In this document: one piece after another, positions 1 through 9,596 of the stretch
Layout: the number at the start of each line of letters is the position of its first letter
Position numbering within the stretch: the stretch's first letter is position 1
Source of the DNA: Marinomonas flavescens
Lineage (GTDB): Bacteria; Pseudomonadota; Gammaproteobacteria; Pseudomonadales; Marinomonadaceae
Length of the DNA: 64,000 nt
Direction of reading: 5' to 3'
Assembly (NCBI RefSeq): GCF_004352835.1
Contig: NZ_SJSB01000012.1
Coordinates: 53,757 to 117,756 of the forward strand
Program-made: the position numbers and the translations under genes
Notes under the pieces: model-generated
What the model saw: only the letters and a program-made list of their open reading frames with translations
What the model was told of the DNA's origin: nothing
Databases searched by the model: none

Positions 1-2
1 GT

Positions 3-557
3 AACCCAGAATCTCGTACGGAAACTTTTGTTGCTCTACGTGCCGATATTGATAATTGGCGTTGGGCTGGCGTACCTTTCTACCTAAGAACGGGTAAGCG
101 CCTTGGTCAGCGTTATTCTGAAATTGTTATTCAATATAAAACGGTACCGCACAGTATTTTTAGTGATGAAAGTAATCGTCAGCTGCAACGCAACGAGCTT
201 ATTATTCGTCTTCAGCCAGAAGAAAAAATATCTTTGACTGTCATGAATAAAGTGCCTGGCGCGAGTGAAGGTATGAATCTTCAACCCGTTGATTTGAACT
301 TAAGTTTGACTGAAGCCTTCCATAATAAACGTAGCCCAGAGGCGTATGAGCGTTTGCTTTTAGATGTAATGCGTAATGATGCGACATTGTTTATGCGCTA
401 TGACGAAGTGGAAGCCGCTTGGAAGTGGGTTGATGGCATTATGTCAGCGTGGAACCAAACCAGTGAGCGTCCAAAAGAATACGCTTCAGGTTCTTGGGGC
501 CCTGCGGCTTCTATGGCATTACCGATTAAAGATGGCCGTAACTGGCACGACTATTAA
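3..557 (+). CDS. zwf: Glucose-6-phosphate 1-dehydrogenase, C-terminal part (5' end outside window)
   Basis: Oxidises glucose 6-phosphate to 6-phosphogluconolactone with NAD(P), feeding the pentose phosphate and Entner-Doudoroff routes in the cytoplasm. Only the last 184 codons are present; the frame is open from base 3 to a TAA at 555. The piece begins in the highly conserved stretch containing DNWRWAGVPFYLRTGKRL and carries the usual C-terminal half with EAYERLLLDVMRND and AAWKWVDGI. eda follows after only 18 bases, so the two are probably co-transcribed. In many pseudomonads pgl lies between zwf and eda; here it does not. Identification is firm from the conserved motifs. Confidence 0.95.
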   Translation, partial: NPESRTETFVALRADIDNWRWAGVPFYLRTGKRLGQRYSEIVIQYKTVPHSIFSDESNRQLQRNELIIRLQPEEKISLTVMNKVPGASEGMNLQPVDLNLSLTEAFHNKRSPEAYERLLLDVMRNDATLFMRYDEVEAAWKWVDGIMSAWNQTSERPKEYASGSWGPAASMALPIKDGRNWHDY

Positions 558-575
558 GTTTAGAAGGAATAGATT

Positions 576-1202
576 ATGACGACTTCATTAACTTCAGCTG
601 AGGTTATGACAGCGACACCAGTAGTGCCTGTTATTGTAGTAGACAGTGTAGAACAAGCCGTTGCGCTTGGTAAGGCTTTGGTTGCAGGAGGCGTTCCGGT
701 TTTAGAAGTGACTTTGCGTACTCCTGTTGCTCTTGAAGCGATCACTGCGTTGCGAAAAGAAGTGCCTGAGGCCATTGTTGGAGCTGGTACTGTGTGCTCA
801 CGTGCACAGTATATTCAAGCTGTTGAGGCTGGTTCGCAATTTATAATCAGCCCAGGTATGACGGCAGATTTACTAGCAGTAGGTAAAGAATATGATGTTC
901 CTTACTTGCCTGCTGTAGCGACTATTTCAGATATTCTTTTGGGTATGGAGTATGGCTATGACCACTTCAAGTTTTTCCCAGCAGAAGTGAATGGTGGTGT
1001 GAAAGCGCTGAAAGCATTCGGCGGACCTTTGTCGCAAATTAAATTTTGCCCAACGGGTGGTATCGGTGCAAATAATTTCCGTGAATACCTTGCTTTACCA
1101 AATGTGCTTTGTGTTGGTGGTTCTTGGATTGTTCCAGCAGATTTAGTAAAAGCGGGTAAATGGGCAGAAATCACTGAATTAGCTAAATCGGTTAGTCAGT
1201 AG
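576..1202 (+). CDS. eda: KDPG/KHG aldolase (2-keto-3-deoxy-6-phosphogluconate aldolase)
   Basis: Last step of the Entner-Doudoroff pathway: splits 2-keto-3-deoxy-6-phosphogluconate into pyruvate and glyceraldehyde 3-phosphate. The 208-residue length is normal. Visible family motifs are [10 protein letters not shown] near residue 45, GAGTV near 70, and HFKFFPAE, whose Lys (about residue 132) is the Schiff-base lysine, followed by FCPTGGI. The ATG at 576 has an AAGGAA ribosome-binding site. It follows zwf closely and is itself followed by a strong terminator, so zwf-eda appears to end the transcript here. Shadow frames on the other strand are not genes. Confidence 0.96.
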   Translation: MTTSLTSAEVMTATPVVPVIVVDSVEQAVALGKALVAGGVPVLEVTLRTPVALEAITALRKEVPEAIVGAGTVCSRAQYIQAVEAGSQFIISPGMTADLLAVGKEYDVPYLPAVATISDILLGMEYGYDHFKFFPAEVNGGVKALKAFGGPLSQIKFCPTGGIGANNFREYLALPNVLCVGGSWIVPADLVKAGKWAEITELAKSVSQ

Positions 1203-1230
1203 GCAGTGTTTTGTAAGTAGAAAGTGTAGA

Positions 1231-1262
1231 AAAGGGGAAGGCGATTAGCCTTCCCTTTTTTT
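1231..1262 (+). terminator. Rho-independent terminator of zwf-eda
   Basis: An 8-bp GC-rich stem (GGGAAGGC, loop GATTA, GCCTTCCC at 1235-1255) is followed by a run of seven T. It lies 30 bases after the eda stop and also separates eda from the convergent phoH-like gene. Confidence 0.93.
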
Positions 1263-1292
1263 ATCGCTTAGGATTTTTCATGAAGTGCAAGA

Positions 1293-2699
1293 TTAAAGGT
1301 TTTCTTCGGCAAACTCTGCCAATCGGCTTCGCTCTATGCCATTAACGTGCATAACACTAGCGTATTTAAAGGACTTACATTTTTCAACAAGGTAGGTTAA
1401 TCCCGATGTTAGTGGATTGATGTATTTGTTGTCGATTTGTGCAAGATTACCTAGGACAATGATTTTAGAATTGCTGCCTACTCTAGTAACAATCGATTTT
1501 AATTGAAACTGGGTTAAGCCTTGAGCTTCATCAATAATGATTAGTGCATTATTAAAAGAGCGTCCGCGCATAAAGTTAAGAGATTTAAACTGGATATTGG
1601 CTTTTTGTTTGACGTAATCAATGCTGCTAAAGGCATGCTCATCTGCGCCGTGTAAAATTTCTAGGTTATCATCAAAAGCGGCAAGCCATGGTGCCATTTT
1701 TTCTTCTTCGGTACCTGGTAAGAACCCAATATCTTCCGCCATCGGAGGTGTTGAGCGGGCCACAATTATTTTATTAAAGCGTTTTTCCTCCATCGTGACT
1801 TGTAGGCCGTAAGCAAGCGCTAGTAATGTTTTACCTGATCCGGCGGGGCCAGTCATGATCATTAGATCTGAATTGTCATGGCGTAGTAGATAAAAAGCCA
1901 TGGCTTGCTCTAAGTTGCGAGGTTTAATCCCCCAAAAGCTTTGGTGCATGATGCTTTGTTTGTTGATGTCTAAGATATAGAGGAAGTCTTTATCAATGTT
2001 GACGACAAAGCCGACGAAGTCTTCATCGTCAATGATAAACATATTGAGATAAAGGGTTGGCATACTGGATTTTTCAATTAAATGAATTGTGTGAAGTCCA
2101 TGAGATTCGGTTCGTACGTTGTTAACGGTAGACCAAAAGCTATTGGGAAATTGAATATAGCCTTTGCTCATTAGGTCGACATCATCAAGCACTTTGTCTT
2201 TTCTATAGTCTTCAACACGCTCTAGACCTGATCCTTTGGCTTTAATTCTCATGTTGATGTCTTTGGTAACAAGACAGACTGCGGCCCTTGGGTTGGTTGC
2301 TTGTAAGCTTAGGGCAACATTTATTATTCTATTGTCATTAGCGTGATCATGGTTTCCATTAAGAAAGGGAACGTTGTCGGTGTGGGTGATTTTCTGATCT
2401 GGAAAAACCGCGAGTGAGCCTTCGGTGGTTTTATCAGAAACGTCGTCTCCTGCGTGATTCGCTTGTTTGATAGGGACGCCACTTTGTAGTTCTTTAGGTG
2501 AGGCATCACCCACCATTTTATCAATGATATTAATAGCGAGTCGTGCTTCTCTGCTGACATCCTTATCGCGCCTATCTTTTATGACGTCTAGTTCTTCTAG
2601 AACAGTCATAGGGATAACAACTTTATGCTCTGCAAATGCATAAATTGCTAAAGGGTCGTGAAGCAGTACATTGGTATCTAGAACGTAAATTTTTTCCAT
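1293..2699 (-). CDS. PhoH-family ATPase with N-terminal PIN domain
   Basis: A 468-residue PIN-PhoH fusion (YlaK/PhoH2 type). The PIN nuclease-like domain covers about residues 1-175, with the metal-binding start YVLDTNVLLHDP and a later LVTKDINMRIKA. The PhoH P-loop ATPase covers about 255-468, with Walker A GPAGSGKT at 284-291 and Walker B ALIIIDEAQG near 386. Family members with both domains have been described as ATP-dependent RNA helicase/RNases linked to toxin-antitoxin-like RNA turnover; that role is inferred from family, not seen. The ATG at 2699 has a clear AGGAG site seven to eight bases upstream. The gene is monocistronic between two terminators. Confidence 0.9.
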   Translation of the reverse strand: MEKIYVLDTNVLLHDPLAIYAFAEHKVVIPMTVLEELDVIKDRRDKDVSREARLAINIIDKMVGDASPKELQSGVPIKQANHAGDDVSDKTTEGSLAVFPDQKITHTDNVPFLNGNHDHANDNRIINVALSLQATNPRAAVCLVTKDINMRIKAKGSGLERVEDYRKDKVLDDVDLMSKGYIQFPNSFWSTVNNVRTESHGLHTIHLIEKSSMPTLYLNMFIIDDEDFVGFVVNIDKDFLYILDINKQSIMHQSFWGIKPRNLEQAMAFYLLRHDNSDLMIMTGPAGSGKTLLALAYGLQVTMEEKRFNKIIVARSTPPMAEDIGFLPGTEEEKMAPWLAAFDDNLEILHGADEHAFSSIDYVKQKANIQFKSLNFMRGRSFNNALIIIDEAQGLTQFQLKSIVTRVGSNSKIIVLGNLAQIDNKYINPLTSGLTYLVEKCKSFKYASVMHVNGIERSRLAEFAEENL

Positions 2700-3059
2700 A
2701 CAGCATTACTCCTTGGAACAAAAAAATTGTTATGAAGTTTTGATTGGTTAGAAAGTACGTGTTTGATTGGTGGGTTTGAAAAAATATTTAGGCGTAAATA
2801 ATGTCGAGTGCTTGTATTAGAGGCACTTGGTTGAGGTTTTGTTGAGCGTTTTTCTTGCTGAAAAACGTTCAGAAAATTGTCGTGTCTGTTATCACGATAA
2901 AGTTTATTCAAGCTGAATCTCACTGTCTTTTGCTCGATTGTATTTTTAGTTTATGACAGCTTGATAGAAGATGCTTTCTTTTCTTATGATTAATTGAAGA
3001 TAAAAAAAGGCTATTGATAAGATCAATAGCCTTTTAATAGCAAAATTTAGAACAATGAA
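2700..3059. other. Intergenic region between phoH-like gene and rpoD
   Basis: Holds the ribosome-binding site of the phoH-like gene next to base 2712 and the rpoD terminator near 3005-3035. The middle (about 2720-2995) is AT-rich. A short minus-strand reading frame covers part of it but has no recognisable content or good start. I could not place a promoter for the phoH-like gene with confidence. Confidence 0.6.
3001..3036 (-). terminator. Rho-independent terminator of the rpsU-dnaG-rpoD operon
   Basis: A 14-bp perfect stem (AAAAGGCTATTGAT at 3005-3018 against 3022-3035) with a 3-base loop. Read on the minus strand it ends in a run of T. It lies 25 bases after the rpoD stop. Confidence 0.92.
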
Positions 3060-4901
3060 TTATTCGTCTAAGAAGCTTCTTAGGTGCTCTGAACGGCTAG
3101 GGTGACGAAGTTTACGTAATGCTTTTGCTTCAATTTGACGAATTCGTTCACGAGTTACATCAAATTGCTTACCAACTTCTTCAAGGGTATGGTCAGTGTT
3201 CATATCGATACCGAAGCGCATACGTAATACCTTGGCTTCGCGAGCGGTTAAGCCTGCTAGTACCATGGTGGTAGATTCACGTAACCCTTCGATTGTTGCT
3301 GTATCAATTGGTGACTCTGCGCCATCATCTTGAATGAAATCACCTAGATGAGAATCTTCATCATCACCGATTGGTGTTTCCATTGAAATAGGTTCTTTCG
3401 CAATTTTTAACACTTTACGGATCTTGTCTTCCGGCATATCCATGCGAGCAGCAAGCTCTTCTGGTGTGGCCTCTCGACCCATTTCCTGAAGCATCTGACG
3501 AGAGATGCGATTCAGTTTATTAATGGTTTCGATCATGTGTACTGGAATACGAATAGTCCGTGCTTGGTCAGCAATTGAGCGCGTGATTGCTTGTCGAATC
3601 CACCATGTCGCATAAGTAGAGAACTTATAGCCACGACGATATTCGAACTTATCAACGGCTTTCATTAAGCCAATGTTGCCTTCTTGGATAAGGTCCAAGA
3701 ATTGTAAACCACGGTTCGTGTATTTTTTCGCAATCGAGATAACCAAGCGTAGGTTGGCTTCTACCATTTCTTTCTTGGCACGGCGAGAGCGAGTTTCACC
3801 GATAGAAATACGGCGATTGATTTCTTTTAGCTGAGCAATCGTTAGGCCTGTTTCTTTTGAAACAGTACGAAGTTTACGCTGGCTGCGCATAAATTCAGCT
3901 TCGTTTTCTACAAGACCTGCAGCGTATCCTGCACCTGAGTCAATTTGCTCTTGTAACCAAGTAGGGTTGGTTTCATTACTTGGGAAGCGTTTCAAGAACT
4001 CAGTTCGAGGCATGCCGGCTTTACGGACACACACTTGCATAATTAATCGTTCTTGATCGCGTACTTTATCCATGCGAGATCGAACGCGATTAACCAACTC
4101 ATCGAATATTTTTGGAACCAGTTTGATTGGCGCAAAACTAATGCTGAGTTCTTCTTGCTTGCTTTTTACAACAGGATCATGTCTGTCGCGAGTTTCAAGC
4201 AATACTTTTAATTCTTCATAAATACGAGAGATGTCGTTAAAACGAAGCGCCGTTTCTTCTGGATCTGGGCCGTTATCCGTTTCTTCTTCTTCCTCGTCGT
4301 CAGAGTCATCGTCAGAATCATCATCAGCGTTATCTTTTTCTTCTTCGACAGGCGCTTCTTCGAGTAATTCTTCGAAGACAGGCTCTTCGCCATCCCCATC
4401 AATGAAGCCACTAAAGATATCGCTTAAACGTCCTTCTTCTTCTTTCACTCTGGCGTAGGTGTCGAGTAATACATCGACAGCACCAGGGAAATAAGAAATT
4501 GCAGACATGACTTCGCGCGTACCTTCTTCGATACGTTTTGCTATGGCGATTTCACCTGCGCGGGTCAGTAGTTCAACTGTTCCCATTTCGCGCATATACA
4601 TTCGGACAGGATCTGTAGTGCGAGTGACATCGCCTTCTACAGCGGCCAATGCTGCCGCAGCTTCTTCAGCGGCGGCTTCATCGGTCGAATCGCCTTCTTC
4701 CATCAGAAGGCTATCTTTATCTGGAGCAACTTCCGAAACTGTGATCCCCATGTCATTGATCATGGCGATGATTTCTTCTACTTGCTCTGGGTCAGAAAGG
4801 TCATCAGGAAGGTGATCGTTTACTTCTGCAAAGGTTAAGTAACCTTGTTCTTTACCTTTAGCGATCAGCTCTTTGAGACGCGACTGTTGAGTGTCTGGCA
4901 T
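3060..4901 (-). CDS. rpoD: RNA polymerase primary sigma factor, sigma-70
   Basis: Housekeeping sigma factor that directs RNA polymerase to -10/-35 promoters. The 613-residue protein has region 1.1 at the N terminus and the usual non-conserved insert of proteobacterial sigma-70. Region 2.3-2.4 includes [18 protein letters not shown] around residue 425. Region 3 follows, and the region 4.2 helix-turn-helix contains [20 protein letters not shown] near the C terminus. The non-conserved insert has an extreme acidic run of Asp, Glu and Ser at roughly residues 175-215 (DNA about 4250-4370). It is the last gene of the macromolecular synthesis operon, 113 bases after dnaG, and is followed by a strong terminator. 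Confidence 0.98.
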   Translation of the reverse strand: MPDTQQSRLKELIAKGKEQGYLTFAEVNDHLPDDLSDPEQVEEIIAMINDMGITVSEVAPDKDSLLMEEGDSTDEAAAEEAAAALAAVEGDVTRTTDPVRMYMREMGTVELLTRAGEIAIAKRIEEGTREVMSAISYFPGAVDVLLDTYARVKEEEGRLSDIFSGFIDGDGEEPVFEELLEEAPVEEEKDNADDDSDDDSDDEEEEETDNGPDPEETALRFNDISRIYEELKVLLETRDRHDPVVKSKQEELSISFAPIKLVPKIFDELVNRVRSRMDKVRDQERLIMQVCVRKAGMPRTEFLKRFPSNETNPTWLQEQIDSGAGYAAGLVENEAEFMRSQRKLRTVSKETGLTIAQLKEINRRISIGETRSRRAKKEMVEANLRLVISIAKKYTNRGLQFLDLIQEGNIGLMKAVDKFEYRRGYKFSTYATWWIRQAITRSIADQARTIRIPVHMIETINKLNRISRQMLQEMGREATPEELAARMDMPEDKIRKVLKIAKEPISMETPIGDDEDSHLGDFIQDDGAESPIDTATIEGLRESTTMVLAGLTAREAKVLRMRFGIDMNTDHTLEEVGKQFDVTRERIRQIEAKALRKLRHPSRSEHLRSFLDE

Positions 4902-5014
4902 TCGACAACCTATCGTTAGAAATTCGTTTGGGAGTTTTCAAGCAGCGGATTATAACAAAATCAATCGCTTTTATCCAGATATTCGTCTTTTTTTGAACGA
5001 ATTTTGGGTAATAG

Positions 5015-6997
5015 TTACGACTTTTTACGTCGTATTTGCTCTATTCGATTTCGCCAATCTTGCTTGTCTTGTTCTGTATTTATGGAATCACTTGTTGTAT
5101 TTTTCAAGGACTCCATACCAAGATTTTTTTCAAGCTTGGTAATAACATCAATTACCTCTTGTTGCGGGTGAGGTAATTTGAGCTGAATAGGGGCATCTTT
5201 ATGGTTGAGCAGGCGATAAATGGCCGATGATATTGCGGGGTCATTTAAGTCAATTAAGAAGTGTCCAATATTTTTACTTGGCTGTTTGTAGAAATAGCGC
5301 CAGATCTTGCATAACACCTGTAAGTCGCCTTCTGCTCTATTCACAATGGGATCTGGGATGTCGATTTCTTTAGCAATGTGTGGGTGTAATAAAAGACACA
5401 GGGAGGCCTTAGATAGGCTGTTTAGGCTAGGTGGTGCGGGTGGCAGGTTAGGTTCATCTTTTTGAAACTTACCTTTTTTAAAGGGTTTCTTAAATGTAGA
5501 TTTTCTTTCGCTGCCATAGTCTGTTTGGGGTTCAGAATGTTGATATCCATCATATTCATTGAATGGTGGAGCCATATCATAATGGCTTAAATCTGGAGTG
5601 TCGGTATCGTAGCTATAAGGTTCAGGAGCTGACGCATTTGTATTGTTTGTGCTGACTGGTGTGGTGTTGGAGTACGCTGCGCTGTGGGGTCTAGTTTTTA
5701 TACTCGTATTGCTTAAAGTCTCGCTGTCGATACCAGATTGTTCGCTAAGTTGGCGAATGAGTACGGAGCGAAAGGTTAATTCTTTGGGTATTTGCTGGAT
5801 TAGGCCCATGGCATTGCGTGTGAATTGTGCTTCACCTTCTTCGTCACCTAGAGTCACTTGATTTCTCGCATGATCAAAAAGTACATGAGAAAGTGAGGAC
5901 GCATCGGTAAGCCGGTTGTTAAATGCTTCTTTGCCTTCTTTTCTTACTAGTGAGTCAGGGTCTTCACCTTCGGGTAAAAAAAGAAAGCGAATTTGTTTTT
6001 CATCCTGCATGACTGGTAAGGCGGCTTCTAGGCCTCGTATTGCTGCGGCACGTCCAGCTTTATCGCCATCAAAGCAGAGCACTACTTTGCTAACTAACTT
6101 AAAAAGTTTGCGGATATGTTGGCTATTAACAGACGTACCTAAGGTCGCAACGGCATTGGTGATACCGTGCTGAGCAAGGACGATAACGTCCATGTAACCT
6201 TCTACAACGATGATTTGATCAAGTATGGGGGTATTTTGTTTCGCCTCAAAAAGCCCATAGAGTTCTTGGCTTTTTTGAAAAACAGGGGTTTCTGGGGAAT
6301 TTAAATATTTCGGTTTCTCGTCACCAAAAGCTCGTCCACCGAATGCAATGACGCGGCCTCGAGAGTCTCGAATGGGAAAAATAATGCGATCACGAAAACG
6401 GTCATAATAGTGACCTGGTTGGTCTTTTTTCTCGATTAGCATGCCGCCGTGGAGAAGTTGCTCTTGGCTTTCGGCTCGAGTTCCGATGCGTTTAAGTAAG
6501 TTGTCCCATCCAGGAGGGGCAAAACCTAAGCCAAATATTTTGGCTATTTGCCCTGATAGTCCTCTGTCTTTTGATAAGTAGTCTGTCGCCTTTTTCTTTT
6601 CCGTGCTCTGAGTTAGCTGCTCTTGGTAGAATTGCGAGCTTTCAGAAAGGCGCTTAAGGAGTTCGGCATTTTGCTCATAGCGATCTGGGGCGCCTTGATC
6701 TCGTGGTACTTCCATGCCGGCATCTTTAGCTAGCATTTCAATAGCGTCAACAAAATCTAGGTGATCGTGTTCCATTACGAAGGAAATGGCGTTGCCGCCT
6801 GCTCCACAGCCAAAGCAATAATAAAATTGTTTATTTGGATTGAGGCTAAATGAAGGGCTTTTCTCGTTATGAAAAGGGCAGAGGGCGCTGTAATTTTGCC
6901 CTGTTTTTTTTAGGCTAATACGGGACGCAACGACATCGGTTAAGTCGGTTCGAGCGAGTAACTCGTCAATAAACTGATCTGGTATGCGTCCCGCCAT
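5015..6997 (-). CDS. dnaG: DNA primase
   Basis: Makes RNA primers for replication at the fork with the DnaB helicase. The 660-residue protein has an N-terminal CHC2 zinc finger (Cys40, His43, Cys61, Cys64), a central RNA polymerase/Toprim core with VVEGYMDV (Glu266) and CFDGDKAGR (Asp310, Asp312), and a C-terminal helicase-binding domain. Between core and C-terminal domain there is a long Ser/Thr/Pro/Tyr-rich linker (about residues 440-510), and the protein is longer than the E. coli enzyme (581 residues). It lies 4 bases from the yqeY-like gene upstream and before rpoD, as expected for this operon. Confidence 0.97.
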   Translation of the reverse strand: MAGRIPDQFIDELLARTDLTDVVASRISLKKTGQNYSALCPFHNEKSPSFSLNPNKQFYYCFGCGAGGNAISFVMEHDHLDFVDAIEMLAKDAGMEVPRDQGAPDRYEQNAELLKRLSESSQFYQEQLTQSTEKKKATDYLSKDRGLSGQIAKIFGLGFAPPGWDNLLKRIGTRAESQEQLLHGGMLIEKKDQPGHYYDRFRDRIIFPIRDSRGRVIAFGGRAFGDEKPKYLNSPETPVFQKSQELYGLFEAKQNTPILDQIIVVEGYMDVIVLAQHGITNAVATLGTSVNSQHIRKLFKLVSKVVLCFDGDKAGRAAAIRGLEAALPVMQDEKQIRFLFLPEGEDPDSLVRKEGKEAFNNRLTDASSLSHVLFDHARNQVTLGDEEGEAQFTRNAMGLIQQIPKELTFRSVLIRQLSEQSGIDSETLSNTSIKTRPHSAAYSNTTPVSTNNTNASAPEPYSYDTDTPDLSHYDMAPPFNEYDGYQHSEPQTDYGSERKSTFKKPFKKGKFQKDEPNLPPAPPSLNSLSKASLCLLLHPHIAKEIDIPDPIVNRAEGDLQVLCKIWRYFYKQPSKNIGHFLIDLNDPAISSAIYRLLNHKDAPIQLKLPHPQQEVIDVITKLEKNLGMESLKNTTSDSINTEQDKQDWRNRIEQIRRKKS

Positions 6998-7001
6998 AGA
7001 A

Positions 7002-7448
7002 TTAACCTAGTTGTGCTTTTACTTGTTTACTAATGGTTGCCATGTCTGCGCGGCCTTGCACTTGCGGTTTTACAATGGCCATTACTGCGCCCATTTGCTG
7101 CATTGAGCTAGCGCCAGTTTCTGCGATAGCTGCTTTTACTATTTCACCAACTTCGTTGTCAGTTAGTGGAGCTGGTAAAAACTCGCTGATGATTTTAATT
7201 TCGTTATGCTCTATTTCAGCTAGATCTTCGCGGCCAGCAGCTAAAAACTGTTGGTGAGAATCTTTACGCTGCTTGTTCATTTTATCTAGAACGGCTAGGA
7301 CTCGAGCATCGTCTAGCTCTATACGTTCGTCAATTTCAATTTTTTTACACTCAGAAAGAATAGTTCGGATGGTTGTGACGCGCAGTTTATCTTTAGCGCG
7401 CATGGCATCTTTAATGGTTTCTGATATGAATTTTTTTAATGCTGACAT
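7002..7448 (-). CDS. GatB/YqeY domain-containing protein
   Basis: A 148-residue protein of the YqeY family, related to the tail domain of the GatB amidotransferase subunit, which contacts tRNA. The molecular role of stand-alone YqeY proteins is not settled. Recognisable features are the N-terminal KDAMRAKDKLRVTTIR segment, the middle helical HNEIKIISEFLP stretch, and the terminal GRADMATISKQVKAQL. Its insertion between rpsU and dnaG is common in Pseudomonas-like gammaproteobacteria. It sits 4 bases before dnaG, so translation is probably coupled. Confidence 0.9.
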   Translation of the reverse strand: MSALKKFISETIKDAMRAKDKLRVTTIRTILSECKKIEIDERIELDDARVLAVLDKMNKQRKDSHQQFLAAGREDLAEIEHNEIKIISEFLPAPLTDNEVGEIVKAAIAETGASSMQQMGAVMAIVKPQVQGRADMATISKQVKAQLG

Positions 7449-7485
7449 GAGTTCCTCTTTACTTTCTAGTAGGCAAATATATACG

Positions 7486-7523
7486 CAAAAAAAACGGCTA
7501 GTTTGTTAACTAGCCGTTTTTTT
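7486..7523 (-). terminator. Terminator/attenuator between rpsU and the yqeY-like gene
   Basis: A 13-bp perfect stem (7491-7503 with 7508-7520, arm AAAACGGCTAGTT) and 4-base loop, flanked by A/T runs so that the minus strand ends in eight T. It lies inside the operon, about 70 bases after the rpsU stop. A similar internal terminator between rpsU and dnaG is known in E. coli, where it lets S21 be made in excess of primase and sigma. Confidence 0.88.
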
Positions 7524-7592
7524 ATAAACCTAAATGCAAGAAGCGTCTAGGTAAACATTTGTTTTAAGCAAATTGCCAAACGGCATAGAGGC

Positions 7593-7808
7593 CTAGTACA
7601 AACGTTGGAATTTTTTCTGCTCACGAGAAACTTTCTTAGCGTGACGTTTTACAGCAGCTGCTGCAGCACGTTTGCGAAGAGTTGTTGGTTTTTCGTAGCA
7701 TTCACGACGACGAACTTCTGCCAAAACACCTGCTTTTTCACAAGAGCGTTTGAAGCGACGTAGAGCGATGTCAAATGGTTCGTTATCTTTTACTTTTACT
7801 GCTGGCAT
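7593..7808 (-). CDS. rpsU: 30S ribosomal protein S21
   Basis: Small basic ribosomal protein of the 30S platform, involved in mRNA binding during initiation. The 71 residues match the family length and its arrangement: [20 protein letters not shown] at the start, [18 protein letters not shown] in the middle and an Arg/Lys-rich tail. AAGGT lies seven bases before the ATG. It is the first gene of the macromolecular synthesis operon and has its own well-formed promoter. Confidence 0.98.
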
Positions 7809-8190
7809 GTTTTTACCTTTAATAATGTTTTTTAAGTTTAAGTATTCACAAAAACGGCGTGAATCATACCCGTATTTAATGGGCTTTCAAAGCGCGCTTT
7901 TGTTGAACAGAGCAGACCATCCATCAAGATGATCGATTTTTCTAACTCTGAGCAGACTGATGTCGCGTCTGTAACTGTTAATTTTTTACCAAGAGTTGTG
8001 TTTGGTCCGCCATATTGCTTGCTTTGAAGCTATGTGCCAAACGAGAAAAATCACCTGCCTTTTAATTTAAACATTGAAAACGCGCATATTGTAAATGTTT
8101 TGACTGCGCCTGTCTAATCTGTTTTACAGTCTGCCGCCTTCAGACTAGATGAGTTACAATATGGACAAACAGATTAATGAGATGGTGTAG
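7809..8190. other. Divergent intergenic region between rpsU and tsaD
   Basis: Contains the rpsU promoter (7863-7890). For tsaD on the plus strand, the best -10-like hexamer is TACAAT at 8155-8160, but its -35 is poor. A TTGACT at 8100-8105 has only a weak -10 partner, so the tsaD promoter is left open. I see no gene in the rest. Confidence 0.6.
7863..7890 (-). promoter_or_regulatory. Sigma-70 promoter of rpsU
   Basis: On the minus strand, TTGAAA (7885-7890) and TATGAT (7863-7868) are separated by 16 bases. The predicted start is near 7856, giving a leader of about 48 bases before rpsU. Matches are 5 of 6 for each hexamer. Confidence 0.72.
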
Positions 8191-9228
8191 ATGAAAGTAC
8201 TGGGTTTAGAAACGTCCTGTGATGAGACTGGCATTGCTATTTATGACACAGAGAGTGGTTTATTAGCTCATAAAATTTACTCTCAAATTGCGCAGCATGC
8301 GGAATACGGTGGTGTGGTGCCTGAATTGGCGTCTCGTGATCATGTGCGTAAAACCTTACCATTGATCGATGAGGTATTGCTTGAAGCTGGCATGACGAAA
8401 AAAGAGTTGGATGCTATCGCTTATACCAGTGGTCCAGGTTTGGTCGGTGCATTGATGGCTGGGGCGACGATTGGACGTTCTTTGGCTTTTGCACTGAATA
8501 TTCCGGCACTAGGCGTGCATCACATGGAGGGGCACTTGTTAGCGCCAATGTTGGAAGAAAGCCAACCTTCTATGCCTTTTATTGCCCTGCTTGTCTCAGG
8601 TGGGCACACACAATTGGTTCGAGTCGATGGCATAGGTAAGTATCGTCTACTTGGTCAATCTTTAGATGATGCGGCGGGGGAGGCCTTTGATAAAGCGGCT
8701 AAAATGATTGGCCTACCTTATCCTGGCGGCCCTCAAATCGCAGCGTTGGCGAAGCAAGGAAATCCTAATAGTGGGCTTAAATTCCCACGGCCTATGACCG
8801 ATCGTCCGGGATTGGATTTTAGTTTTAGTGGTTTGAAAACGGCGTTTTTAACCGCTATTCATAGTGCGTTAGATGACGACCGTTGTGATGAGCAATTTAA
8901 AGCAGATGCAGCTTTGGCATTTGAAGTGGCCGTGGTCGATACCTTGGTTATTAAGTGTCGTCGTGCACTTGAAGCGGAAGGCTTGAAACAATTAATTATT
9001 GCCGGCGGTGTGAGCGCAAATCAGCGCTTAAGAGAACAGTTGGAATCACAACTTAAAAAAGTTAAAGCGAGTGTTTTCTATGCTCGCCCTGAGTTTTGTA
9101 CAGATAATGGGGCCATGATTGCTTACGCTGGTGCGCAACGTTTGGTCAATGGGCAGTCTTCTCCGCTTAATCTTTCTATAAGAGCTAGATGGCCATTATC
9201 TGAATTGCCCCCTATTGAGGAGTGCTAG
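8191..9228 (+). CDS. tsaD: tRNA N6-adenosine threonylcarbamoyltransferase
   Basis: Transfers the threonylcarbamoyl group to A37 of tRNAs reading ANN codons, working with TsaB and TsaE after TsaC makes the adenylate. The 345-residue length is typical. It opens with the ASKHA-fold signature [11 protein letters not shown]. The metal-binding HHMEGH has His111 and His115, and [11 protein letters not shown] and the late [13 protein letters not shown] are family hallmarks. Many gammaproteobacteria have tsaD divergent from rpsU, exactly as here. folB follows with its Shine-Dalgarno inside the tsaD end. Confidence 0.97.
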   Translation: MKVLGLETSCDETGIAIYDTESGLLAHKIYSQIAQHAEYGGVVPELASRDHVRKTLPLIDEVLLEAGMTKKELDAIAYTSGPGLVGALMAGATIGRSLAFALNIPALGVHHMEGHLLAPMLEESQPSMPFIALLVSGGHTQLVRVDGIGKYRLLGQSLDDAAGEAFDKAAKMIGLPYPGGPQIAALAKQGNPNSGLKFPRPMTDRPGLDFSFSGLKTAFLTAIHSALDDDRCDEQFKADAALAFEVAVVDTLVIKCRRALEAEGLKQLIIAGGVSANQRLREQLESQLKKVKASVFYARPEFCTDNGAMIAYAGAQRLVNGQSSPLNLSIRARWPLSELPPIEEC

Positions 9229-9230
9229 TT

Positions 9231-9596
9231 ATGAATGATATCGTTTTTATTGAAGGTCTGAATGTTAAGGCTGTTATCGGTGTATATGATTGGGAAAAAA
9301 CCATTGAGCAAGAGTTGGTGTTCGATCTTGAAATGGAGCATGACAACCGAGATCCTGCACAAGCCGATGATTTATCTAAAACGCTTGATTATGAGGCTAT
9401 TTCAAATTTCATTATCGCATTTTGTGCTGAACGCCGTTTTGAGCTAATTGAAACCTTAGCTGAGCATTTGAGTGATGAGCTGATTAAAACTTTTCAGATG
9501 AATGCGTTGGTTATGACGTTACGTAAACCGGGTGCGGTAAAAGCGGCGAAGGCTGTTGGCGTTAAAATAGCGAGAAAAAAAGTAAGCGCTTACTGA
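9231..9596 (+). CDS. folB: Dihydroneopterin aldolase
   Basis: Folate pathway enzyme converting 7,8-dihydroneopterin to 6-hydroxymethyl-7,8-dihydropterin and glycolaldehyde. The start is placed at the ATG at 9231, two bases after the tsaD stop, because GAGGAG at 9217-9222 is correctly spaced for it. The in-frame GTG at 9222 lies inside that site. The 121-residue product shows the family start DIVFIEGL, the GVYDWEK segment, the catalytic Glu region [11 protein letters not shown], and the end [13 protein letters not shown]. Its last bases overlap the convergent cca stop by 7 bases. Confidence 0.93.
   Translation: MNDIVFIEGLNVKAVIGVYDWEKTIEQELVFDLEMEHDNRDPAQADDLSKTLDYEAISNFIIAFCAERRFELIETLAEHLSDELIKTFQMNALVMTLRKPGAVKAAKAVGVKIARKKVSAY

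Noticed and set aside
2678..2923. 81-codon minus-strand frame upstream of the PhoH-like gene
   Set aside because: Overlaps the start of the PhoH-like gene, composition is AT-driven, no ribosome-binding site or recognisable content.
4231..4815. Plus-strand Ser-rich frames antisense to rpoD
   Set aside because: They mirror the acidic GAA/GAT/GAC run of sigma-70; no start signals.
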